Shown: positions 1-5,932 of the stretch, piece after piece
Position numbering within the stretch: position 1 is the stretch's first letter
Layout: every line of letters starts with the position of its first letter
Source: an uncultured Steroidobacter sp.
GTDB lineage: Bacteria > Pseudomonadota > Gammaproteobacteria > Steroidobacterales > Steroidobacteraceae
NCBI GenBank assembly: GCA_946478975.1
Contig: CAMLEO010000250.1
Coordinates: 1 to 10,716 of the forward strand
Length of the DNA: 10,716 bases
Reading direction: 5' to 3'
Notes under the pieces: generated by a model
Databases searched by the model: none
The model's input: only the letters and a program-made list of their open reading frames with translations
Told to the model about the DNA's origin: nothing
Position numbers and translations under genes: made by a program

Positions 1-62
1 CTGTGGTTTACATCCCCATGAACATGGGGATGATCAAAGCGGTGCTGAAGCTCAAGAAGTGA
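1..62 (+). CDS. 3' end of an unidentified plus-strand gene (partial)
   Basis: The frame starting at base 3 is open and ends at TGA 60-62. It gives a 19-residue tail beginning VVYIPMNMG and ending with a lysine-rich LKLKK. The tail is too short to assign a family. The 'VVYIP' followed by a basic end is loosely like the C-terminus of some short-chain dehydrogenases or membrane-associated enzymes, but this is only an impression. It converges on the GT25 gene, with three bases between the two stop codons. Two inverted repeats lie in or across this tail (11-32 and 46-68). An unrelated, non-coding origin for the frame cannot be excluded, because only 62 bases are visible. Confidence 0.5.
   Translation, partial: VVYIPMNMGMIKAVLKLKK
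11..32. repeat. perfect 10-bp inverted repeat, 2-bp centre
   Basis: The arms CATCCCCATG (11-20) and CATGGGGATG (23-32) are exact reverse complements separated by AA. As RNA this can form a 9-bp stem with a GAAC tetraloop. It lies inside the 3' end of the plus-strand partial gene and 34 bases beyond the stop of the minus-strand operon. There is no T-run on either side, so it is not a classical intrinsic terminator. It may still act as a transcript-end hairpin. Confidence 0.6.
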
Positions 63-68
63 GCTTCA
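46..68. terminator. possible bidirectional terminator hairpin at a convergent junction
   Basis: TGAAGCTC (46-53) and GAGCTTCA (61-68) are perfect reverse complements around a 7-base loop (AAGAAGT). The hairpin covers both stop codons, TGA 60-62 of the upstream plus gene and TGA (complement of 66-68) of the minus gene. That position fits a shared terminator. Neither side carries a clear U-tract, so termination may need Rho or may be weak. The arms are visible in the sequence; the role is inferred. Confidence 0.4.
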
Positions 69-863
69 CCCAAACACTCGCAGCAGCAGGTTCTTGACGA
101 AGTTGGATGTGCGGAAGCGCGTGTTCCGGTCGCCCTGAATGTTCGACGGAAACACGTTGTTCACGCCGACCAGTTCCGGCCACATGCCATACGCCTGCAA
201 GCCCCACTGGTCGATGCGTCCAAGCAGCGAGTCCGCCGGATAACGAATCGGTAGCGTGTTCTCGGCGAGCACGCGCGCCGCTTTCTGGCTGATCAAATAA
301 GCCGTGGCTGCGACCGGCAGCGAATTTCCAAACTTGAAACGCACGAGCCCAGGCGCGGCGTCTTCGAAGTTGCGGCAGTCGAACCGTAGTTGAATCACAC
401 CCCAATCCGCAGGCGCAGCCTGCACAGCCGCTTCGATCCGTTGGCGCGCATCGGGGCCGAACTGCGCATCGTCCTCGCTGACCAGCGCGTACGGCGTGCC
501 GTCACGAACCATGCGTTGATAGATCGAAAGATGGCTCAAACCGCAGCCGATTTCCGCCATCGACAGCGAGCGATCGAAGCTGCGCTTGGAAACATCGTCG
601 TCGTAGCGGCCGTCCTTGATCACTTCATCGAGCGACAGCTTCTTGCCATCGAACGCCGGCACAACCGTGGGCTCGATACCGACGTGCCGCAGGTGACTGG
701 TGATGTACAACCGGCGCTCCGGGCTGCGCTCCAGATTGATCACATACGCCGGATACGGCTGCTGAGAGATCGACAGCGGCTGATTGCGCATGCGGCGCAG
801 CCGGCGGTACTCGCGATAGTTCTTCGCGACCCGGAACAGCATCGAGGAGCGTAGATCGGCCAT
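66..863 (-). CDS. glycosyltransferase family 25 (LPS-type sugar transferase)
   Basis: The 265-residue protein belongs to GT25, a family acting on lipooligosaccharide or related cytoplasmic glycan acceptors. Visible marks are the N-terminal VINLERSPER block (41-50), where a family member re-sets the strand after VINL; the EIGCGLSHLSIY block (104-115), typical of the GCxLSH signature; and the acidic SEDD motif (129-132), the likely nucleotide-sugar/metal site. AYLISQKAARVL (189-199 region) follows the usual C-terminal pattern. An N-terminal basic stretch (residues 11-26, rich in Arg) could bind membrane lipids. The ATG start lies 5 bases after the VOC stop codon. No good Shine-Dalgarno is visible, so translation may depend on coupling. 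It is the last gene of the five-gene minus operon. The donor sugar cannot be deduced. Confidence 0.9.
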   Translation of the reverse strand: MADLRSSMLFRVAKNYREYRRLRRMRNQPLSISQQPYPAYVINLERSPERRLYITSHLRHVGIEPTVVPAFDGKKLSLDEVIKDGRYDDDVSKRSFDRSLSMAEIGCGLSHLSIYQRMVRDGTPYALVSEDDAQFGPDARQRIEAAVQAAPADWGVIQLRFDCRNFEDAAPGLVRFKFGNSLPVAATAYLISQKAARVLAENTLPIRYPADSLLGRIDQWGLQAYGMWPELVGVNNVFPSNIQGDRNTRFRTSNFVKNLLLRVFG

Positions 864-868
864 GATTT

Positions 869-1297
869 TTATTGTCGTTCGAGGCGGCGCTGATCGGTGT
901 CGATGAGCTCGATGTTGAGTCCGGCGCCGAGAAAGGCGAACGCGATATCGGCTTCGTCGAACGCTTCGCCAGGCTGCGGCGGAGTGAGCACGCGTGCGCC
1001 CTTGGACTCGAGATCCTGCACGCCTTCGGCGACGTTTTCAGTCTTGAACGCGAGATGATGCAAACCGCCGCCGCGCTCTTTGATGAACTCCACCAGCGGC
1101 GAGGACAGCGAGCTCGGCTCGATCAGCTTGATGTCGATCGAGCCCGGCTTGCGCATGAACTGCACGTTCACTTGCTGGCGCGTGTTGGTCACAACCTCGG
1201 TGCGAGCCGCGTAGCCGAGCATCTTTTCCAGCATGGCACGCGCCGGCGCAATCTTGCGTACGGCCAGGCAGACGTGATCGAGCTGGTAGTCGCTCAT
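869..1297 (-). CDS. VOC/glyoxalase-fold protein, methylmalonyl-CoA-epimerase-like
   Basis: The 142-residue protein has the paired beta-alpha-beta-beta-beta modules of the vicinal oxygen chelate superfamily. The first module begins LDHVCLAV with His8. RQQVNVQF (40-47) and IDIKLIEP (54-61) look like the first-module strands of methylmalonyl-CoA epimerase. The second module has GGGLHHLAF (76-84, His80/His81) and ends with LNIELID (127-133, Glu130). His8, a Gln at 41/42, His80/81 and Glu130 match the expected metal ligands of the family. The start is chosen because ATG at 1297-1295 overlaps the upstream hydrolase stop as ATGA (1294-1297), and a GGAG sits ten bases upstream. A longer frame running up to 1696 is only hydrolase sequence read out of frame. 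Its substrate is unknown. Operon linkage suggests that it acts on the same small molecule or acyl group as the hydrolases, which is inference. Confidence 0.87.
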   Translation of the reverse strand: MSDYQLDHVCLAVRKIAPARAMLEKMLGYAARTEVVTNTRQQVNVQFMRKPGSIDIKLIEPSSLSSPLVEFIKERGGGLHHLAFKTENVAEGVQDLESKGARVLTPPQPGEAFDEADIAFAFLGAGLNIELIDTDQRRLERQ

Positions 1298-2253
1298 GCT
1301 CGCGGCGCTCCGTGCAGCGTCTGCAACCAGTTGCGGCTCACAGCGACCATTTCCTTCTGCCAGGGCGTGAAGGAGAGGACGTGATTCGCTTCGGCGACGA
1401 CGTGCTTGTGCAGTTGTGACTCGTACGGCTGCAACTGGGCGGCGAACGGTGCTGCGAACTTTTCTTCGTACTCCGACTGCAAGCGGTCCTTTTCGCTGAA
1501 CAACATCAGCGCTCGTCCGCCGCGTTTCAAGAAGGCAAAGAACGCGGGCGGGAACAAAGGATTCGCATTGCCGCGCTGTTCGATCGTCGCAGCGACAGGT
1601 GCCGCCTGTGCGGCCGGCTTTTCTTTGATGACCAGTCGTTTCATCGAGCGCCAGATCACGCCGTATTCGCTCTGGCCGGTCAGCAGCCGCCACCACGAAA
1701 TCGGCGACAGCAAGCGACGGTAGTAGCCTTTGCGCCGATGATCCAACTGCTGACGGGTGAGGAATTTCGCCGGCGTCGCCGCGTTGCTGGCCAGCGTTAC
1801 CGTCATGCCGAGCGACAACAATGCTTCCACGTCCGGCTCACGTTCGGCAGTCAGCAGGGCCGTAATGGCGCCACCGCACAGGCCACCGAGGACGAACTTC
1901 TTTGCGCCAGTCTGCTGACGCAGCCACTGCAAGGCGCTGCGAGTGTCGGCGACGTAACGGCCGACTTCGATGTTGTTATAAACATCGGCCAGCATGGTTT
2001 CCTGCAGCTCGCCGGTGGAATCGCCGAGACCGAAGAAGTCGAAGCGAAACACGCGGTAACCCATTTCCACCAGCGTGTCCGTCAACGGCACATACAAACG
2101 ACCGGGCCCGACGCGCATCTTCACGCCGGGAGAAAGCAATACGATCACCGGCAGATCCGCGCGAACCTTGGCTGGCGAATGCAGCGTACCGAACAGCGTA
2201 TTGCCTTCGCTGCTGTTGAACGTGACCGCGGTGACGTCGCCCATCTGTTGCAT
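1294..2253 (-). CDS. alpha/beta hydrolase, exosortase-A 'hydrolase 1'-like, Cys nucleophile
   Basis: The 319-residue alpha/beta-hydrolase-fold protein starts with a TLHSP strand, then a VIVLLSPGVKMRVGPGR region, the FRFDFFGLGDSTGE strand-turn (core fold motif) and the nucleophile elbow GGLCGG (123-128). The elbow puts Cys126 where Ser normally stands. Candidate acid Asp256 (in LMLFSEKD) and His291 (in EANHVLS) complete a plausible Cys-Asp-His triad. From memory, RVG-x-x-R followed by FDxxGxGDSxGE and GLC matches the exosortase-A system-associated hydrolase 1 family. The last four bases overlap the VOC start (ATGA), so the two are translationally coupled. The hydrolase 2 stop lies 27 bases upstream. 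Start choice is uncertain: ATG 2253 was preferred, with a GGA about ten bases before it; TTG 2268 and ATG 2244 are alternatives. Being cytoplasmic with no signal peptide, it probably acts on an activated precursor rather than a finished glycan. Confidence 0.88.
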   Translation of the reverse strand: MQQMGDVTAVTFNSSEGNTLFGTLHSPAKVRADLPVIVLLSPGVKMRVGPGRLYVPLTDTLVEMGYRVFRFDFFGLGDSTGELQETMLADVYNNIEVGRYVADTRSALQWLRQQTGAKKFVLGGLCGGAITALLTAEREPDVEALLSLGMTVTLASNAATPAKFLTRQQLDHRRKGYYRRLLSPISWWRLLTGQSEYGVIWRSMKRLVIKEKPAAQAAPVAATIEQRGNANPLFPPAFFAFLKRGGRALMLFSEKDRLQSEYEEKFAAPFAAQLQPYESQLHKHVVAEANHVLSFTPWQKEMVAVSRNWLQTLHGAPRA

Positions 2254-2280
2254 GCGTGCGAATTCCAACTAACGATTGCT

Positions 2281-3186
2281 TCAGCCGCCGGATGCGGCAG
2301 CAGTCAGCGGCGCGGCGGCTTGGCCGTTTTCCAGTTCGTCGAGCCAGCGCAGTGTTGCGTCCTGAAGCTGGCTGGCGCGCGGATAGAAAGGTTTGATCTC
2401 GCGCCAGAACGGTTGCTCAGCCGCGCGCAGCAACGTGCCTTGTGAGTAGCTGGTCGCAAGTGCCTTCAGCTCAGGACGTTCTTTTTGCGCTTCGCTGGCG
2501 GCGATTTGCACCACCAAGGTCGGGCCATCGTGACGCTTGGCTTCGGTCGTGAGCAGCGTGTTCACGCCGCAGCTTTCCAGCAGATCCTTGCCGATCTCAT
2601 ATCCGTCGACGTTCACGGTGCCGCCGGATCGAATGCGAGCGGTGAGCACTTCACGGTTGTCGACGACCTTGCCGTACACCGCCAGCTGCGTGCTGAGATT
2701 CGAGCGCAGCAGCTCCTGAAAATATGCATCGCCGTCGAGAATCGGATCCCACAACACCAGCGGTGCGGAGCGCAGGCGAGGGGACTCGTGCGACGACTCC
2801 AGCAACAGCGCTGCGAACGATGCGCCCAGGCGCAGGCCGATCAATCCAATTCGTTGCACCGACGGCATACGCTGTTCGAGCGTGCGAATCGCGGCCCGCA
2901 GGTCGGCGCGATGGCTTGCGAGACTGGTGTCGCCGCTCATGCCGCTGCTGTCGCCAGCACCGCAATAGTCGAAGCGCAGGACGGCGTAGCCACGCTCGGC
3001 CAGGGCTCGGGCGCAGCTGACGAAGACGCGGTGGCTCCAAAGCTTTTCTTCGCCGAACGGATGGCTCATCACAAAGGCCAACGGCTTCGCCGTGCCTTCG
3101 GGCGAATGCAGGATGCCGAACAGGCGGGCATCCTCGCGGGCAAAAAAGAAAGGTGTCTCGGCCACGAGATTAGGTGTGTTTAGCAA
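2281..3186 (-). CDS. alpha/beta hydrolase-like protein, 'hydrolase 2' type, triad apparently lost
   Basis: The 301-residue protein has the alpha/beta-hydrolase fold: FFFAREDARLFGILHSP (13-29), SHPFGEEK (41-48), LRFDYCGAGDSSG (70-82) and the elbow GLIGLRLGAS (114-123). The elbow reads G-L-R-L-G, so Arg119 stands in the nucleophile position. I see no convincing catalytic His near the C-terminus, where the last strand region reads LLRAAEQPFWREIKPF. HPFxEE and GLRLGA recall, from memory, the exosortase-A system-associated hydrolase 2 family. It may be a structural partner or an atypical enzyme. It sits directly upstream of the hydrolase 1 gene with the same strand and tight spacing. The start is uncertain: TTG at 3186-3184 gives the listed length, GTG at 3165 is an alternative, and neither has a clear Shine-Dalgarno. 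The 57-base gap upstream (3187-3243) contains TATGATTC on the minus strand (3203-3209), a possible -10 without a good -35. The protein ends in an Ala/Gly-rich tail. Confidence 0.85.
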   Translation of the reverse strand: MLNTPNLVAETPFFFAREDARLFGILHSPEGTAKPLAFVMSHPFGEEKLWSHRVFVSCARALAERGYAVLRFDYCGAGDSSGMSGDTSLASHRADLRAAIRTLEQRMPSVQRIGLIGLRLGASFAALLLESSHESPRLRSAPLVLWDPILDGDAYFQELLRSNLSTQLAVYGKVVDNREVLTARIRSGGTVNVDGYEIGKDLLESCGVNTLLTTEAKRHDGPTLVVQIAASEAQKERPELKALATSYSQGTLLRAAEQPFWREIKPFYPRASQLQDATLRWLDELENGQAAAPLTAAASGG

Positions 3187-3243
3187 CGGATTCAGGACTG
3201 CGAATCATACCCTGACTGCCAGGTGCGAGATGCCGGCTGGTTC

Positions 3244-4362
3244 TCAGGCCGTCCGCGGCCACAGCCGCTGGCGGACCGGATAGGTTTGATCCCACAGCCA
3301 CAGCAGCAGCCGGCGCCATTCGCGTTTGCGGTTCTCACCGACCTTGGCGAACAGCCACACGGACAGCAAGGTCACGCCGACCAGCAACAGCGCATGACGG
3401 GGATCCGTCGGCTGCCAGGGCGACCACGATGCGACGAAATACAACATCGGAAAGTGAAACAAGTACAGCGTGAACGTATGCTCGGCGCACCACTTGATCA
3501 GCGCGTCGGCGCGTTTCCCCAGGAAATACGCTCCCTGCAGGACTGCGTAAGCGCCGATGAAATTCGCGGCGACCAGCAACGCGACCACGTAGCTGTGCAA
3601 TACATAACGGGCTTTGTGCAGGTAATGAATATCGCCCGTCAGACCCACGGTCCAGACATCCGTGATGCCGGTGAGCACGTGCTCCCAGCCGGTGGCCCGA
3701 TACATCAGGTACAGCGGCAAGGGCAAAACAAACAGCGCCCAGCCGAGCGGACGTGAGATCGGCAGCCCCTGTCGCGTCCAACGATATACAAGGACGCCGA
3801 GCAGCCAGATTGGCAGCAGCAAGACGATGCCGGCACCGACCAGCAGCGCCCACGACGTGACCAGCACGACCCGCGTGCGGCCGCTGGTAAATACCAGGCA
3901 CGCGAACAGCGCGTAGTACCAGAATTCGTACGAGATCGACCAATACGGCCAGTTGCTCAGGAAACGAATGTCCAGGCTCCACAGCTGATTCAAGAACCCG
4001 AGCGTGAACAGCGTGCGCAGCAGCAGGTGGTCGTTGTCGGAAATCTTGTACAACACCGGATCCAAGCTGCGGCCGACAGAATCCAGCACCAGCGTTGCGG
4101 CCACTGCGGGCACGACCACCGAATACAAACGCGCCAGGCGGCTGGTGGAATAGTCGAGCAGGGTGTGTTCCCGCTGGTCGGTCACATACGCGATGACGAA
4201 GCCGGAAAGCACGAAAAACACCATCACCGCATCTTCGCCGTAGGCGCCGATCGCGTCGTACTTGCCGCCGGTCAGCGCCTGGAAAGCGAAGTGATGCAGG
4301 AAAACCAGCAGCGCGGCCGTGAACCGCGTCAGGTCGAGATAGGTGGAATAAGCGGGCTTCAC
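3244..4362 (-). CDS. acyltransferase-3 family membrane O-acyltransferase (OafA-like)
   Basis: The 372-residue polytopic inner-membrane protein belongs to the acyltransferase-3 family, which transfers acetyl or other acyl groups to cell-surface sugars. The N-terminus YLDLTRFTAALLVFLHHFA (8-26) is the family hallmark, with Arg13 and His23/His24. FFVLSGFVIAY (49-59) is the second hydrophobic block, followed by TSRLARLY (73-80, Arg75 and Arg78). WSISYEFWYY (141-150) matches the usual WSLxxEEQFY-type box. LYLFHFPMLYFVA (299-311) matches the terminal 'YLxHxP' helix. About ten hydrophobic segments are visible. No SGNH domain is fused to it, and the length is normal for a stand-alone member. The GTG start at 4362-4360 is chosen because the family N-terminal motif begins a few residues later; no Shine-Dalgarno is evident. 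It is the first gene of the five-gene minus operon. The acyl donor and target glycan are unknown. Confidence 0.93.
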   Translation of the reverse strand: MKPAYSTYLDLTRFTAALLVFLHHFAFQALTGGKYDAIGAYGEDAVMVFFVLSGFVIAYVTDQREHTLLDYSTSRLARLYSVVVPAVAATLVLDSVGRSLDPVLYKISDNDHLLLRTLFTLGFLNQLWSLDIRFLSNWPYWSISYEFWYYALFACLVFTSGRTRVVLVTSWALLVGAGIVLLLPIWLLGVLVYRWTRQGLPISRPLGWALFVLPLPLYLMYRATGWEHVLTGITDVWTVGLTGDIHYLHKARYVLHSYVVALLVAANFIGAYAVLQGAYFLGKRADALIKWCAEHTFTLYLFHFPMLYFVASWSPWQPTDPRHALLLVGVTLLSVWLFAKVGENRKREWRRLLLWLWDQTYPVRQRLWPRTA

Positions 4363-4388
4363 GGCGCGGCGGTCTCGGGTCGGTTCTA

Positions 4389-4490
4389 ATGGGTCCCAAA
4401 TACATCGACCAAGAGGTCATTGGCCGTGCCCACGGCCTCAAGTACGCTAGCGCACCCTTTCCGGACCTCAACAGCGGCCGAAAGTACTGA
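4389..4490 (+). CDS. doubtful 33-codon ORF, function unknown
   Basis: ATG 4389 to TGA 4488-4490 encodes 33 residues beginning MGPKYIDQEVIG and ending in DLNSGRKY. Third codon positions are mostly C or G, as in the real genes here, with few A/T. The composition (balanced, hydrophilic, no Arg/Ala excess) looks more protein-like than the surrounding shadow frames. There is no Shine-Dalgarno before the ATG. I do not recognise the peptide. It could be a small protein, a leader peptide for GT4, a remnant of a lost gene or chance. It overlaps the palindrome at 4422-4437. Confidence 0.2.
   Translation: MGPKYIDQEVIGRAHGLKYASAPFPDLNSGRKY
4422..4437. repeat. palindrome, possible operator
   Basis: GGCCGTG (4422-4428) and CACGGCC (4431-4437) are perfect reverse complements around CC. 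The 2-base centre suits a dimeric regulator site better than an RNA hairpin. It lies 60 bases upstream of the acyltransferase start and about 240 upstream of GT4, between the divergent units. No regulator gene is present in the window to pair with it. Confidence 0.3.
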
Positions 4491-4664
4491 CCGCCCACGG
4501 TGCTCGCAAGCAGCCAGGTCGCAAGTTGGGGCCGATCCTAATCGATTTGCGGGCGCCGCTCCGGCCTAATTTTCGAGTGTCGAAGCGGCTGACAGACCGG
4601 GGTCGGCGTCTGGGGCGTGTATCACAGCCGGCAGCGGCAAGGGCCGGTTACAGTGCCCGGTCAC

Positions 4665-4672
4665 AAGAGAGG
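4665..4672 (+). promoter_or_regulatory. ribosome binding site deciding the GT4 start
   Basis: AAGAGAGG ends six bases before ATG 4679. It also abuts the ATG at 4673, which is too close for initiation. This favours 4679 as the true start over 4673 or the long upstream extension from 4526. Confidence 0.6.
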
Positions 4673-4678
4673 ATGAGA

Positions 4679-5902
4679 ATGCCCAAGCGCATATTGTTCA
4701 TCGAAGGCAACCGCGACGGCACGGTCGGCGGCTCGTATTTTTTGCTGCTGGACCTGATCCGCGGCCTCGATCGCTCGCGCTACACGCCGATCGTCGGCTT
4801 TCACCGCGAAAATTATCTGATGGACGCGTTCCGCGCCGCCGGCGCCGAAGTGGTGCTGTTCGATAACTTGAAGCCGGTGGAGTTCGGCAGCGCGTTCTTG
4901 AACGCCGCGCTGCTGCCGATCAAGAAGCTCGGCAACCTCTATCGCGGTTTGTTTGCTCAGGCGCGCATTCATGCGAAGTATCTGCGCGAGCACAAGATCG
5001 ACCTGGTGAATCTCAACAACTCCATGACGCGCAACCAGGCCTGGATGCTGGCGGCGCGCCAGGTCGGCATTCCGTGCATCACGCACGAAATGGGCATCAA
5101 CCAGAGTTACTCGCCGCTGTCGAAGTACTTCGGCAAACGGCTCGACCGCATCATCAGCCTGTCGCACGCGATCTGCAAAGCGATGCGCGACAATGGCGGC
5201 ATCGATTTTCCCAACATCCAGGTCATCCACTGCGGCATCGACCTGACGCGTTATCAGATCAAGGAAACGCCGGCGCAGCTGCGCCAGAAGCACAACATCC
5301 CCGACGGTGTGCCCATCATCGGCGTGGTCGGCAACATTCGCGAATGGAAAGGGCAGGAGACGCTGGTGCGCGCCACCGCGATCCTGAAACAGAAATATCC
5401 CGAGATCCGCTGCGTACTGGTCGGCGACTGCGGCAAGGCCGACAAGGAATATGGCGAGCGCCTGGATCGCATCGCCAAGGAGCTGGGCGTCACCGGCAAC
5501 ATCATTCTCACCGGCTTCCAGCGCAACGCCATCGACTACATGGAGCTGATGGACGTGGTGACCCACACTTCGATTCACCCCGAGCCGTTCGGCATCGTCA
5601 CGCTGGAAGCGATGTCGCGTTCCAAGCCGCTGGTGTCGACCACGATCGGTGGGCCGGCGGAAGTGGTGATCAACGGCGAAAGCGGCTTGCTGGTCGATCC
5701 GGGCAAACCGGCGGATCTTGCTGCTGCCGTCGATCGTTTCCTGAGCGATCCCGAGTATGCGCGGCTCACCGGCCAGCGCGGCTACGAGCGCATGGCGACG
5801 CACTTCAGCATGAAACAAAGCATCGACAAGACCATGGCGGTGTATGCAGAAGTGCTGCGTTTGCCGCCGCCGCAGCCGTCCACCTCGCAAGTGACCGCCT
5901 GA
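4679..5902 (+). CDS. glycosyltransferase family 4 (GT-B, retaining)
   Basis: The 407-residue GT-B enzyme transfers a sugar from a nucleotide donor to a glycan or lipid-linked acceptor on the cytoplasmic face. The N-terminal domain starts KRILFIEGN with the glycine loop GTVGGSY (14-20). The C-terminal Rossmann domain starts PIIGVVGNIREWKGQE (212-227), which contains the usual 'W/xKGQ' donor-site loop. CVLVGD (245-250) and ILTGFQRN (276-283) are typical strands. HPEPFGIVTLEAM (300-312) gives the EX7E motif with Glu302 and Glu310. GLLVDPGKPADLAAAV (336-351) is the standard C-terminal segment. All expected motifs are intact and the length is normal. The start is set by the Shine-Dalgarno at 4665-4672. 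Thirty bases separate it from the UDP-glucuronate decarboxylase gene on the same strand, so it may use UDP-xylose or a related donor, which is inference. Confidence 0.95.
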   Translation: MPKRILFIEGNRDGTVGGSYFLLLDLIRGLDRSRYTPIVGFHRENYLMDAFRAAGAEVVLFDNLKPVEFGSAFLNAALLPIKKLGNLYRGLFAQARIHAKYLREHKIDLVNLNNSMTRNQAWMLAARQVGIPCITHEMGINQSYSPLSKYFGKRLDRIISLSHAICKAMRDNGGIDFPNIQVIHCGIDLTRYQIKETPAQLRQKHNIPDGVPIIGVVGNIREWKGQETLVRATAILKQKYPEIRCVLVGDCGKADKEYGERLDRIAKELGVTGNIILTGFQRNAIDYMELMDVVTHTSIHPEPFGIVTLEAMSRSKPLVSTTIGGPAEVVINGESGLLVDPGKPADLAAAVDRFLSDPEYARLTGQRGYERMATHFSMKQSIDKTMAVYAEVLRLPPPQPSTSQVTA

Positions 5903-5932
5903 TATTTCAACTTTAGCGCCGAGTATAAATTC

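Larger units (their letters stand above)
4363..4678. other. divergent intergenic region between the minus operon and the GT4 gene
   Basis: This 316-base region separates the acyltransferase start (minus) from the GT4 start (plus), so promoters for both units should lie here. I found no convincing paired -35/-10 boxes; short TAAT stretches near 4530 and 4567 lack partners at proper spacing. It contains a palindrome (4422-4437), a 33-codon plus-strand ORF (4389-4490) and a 7-base direct repeat TCGCAAG at 4504-4510 and 4519-4525. The frame from 4526 that runs into GT4 is open but reads like non-coding, Arg-rich sequence. Confidence 0.6.

Noticed and set aside
1298..1696. Upstream extension of the VOC frame to 1696
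   Set aside because: It is out-of-frame hydrolase sequence. The ATGA overlap and the LDHVCLAV motif right after ATG 1297 set the true start.
4526..4678. A longer GT4 start at 4526, adding about 50 residues
   Set aside because: The extension is Arg/Pro-rich with no GT4 homology pattern, while the Shine-Dalgarno at 4665-4672 and the KRILFIEGN strand fit a start at 4679.
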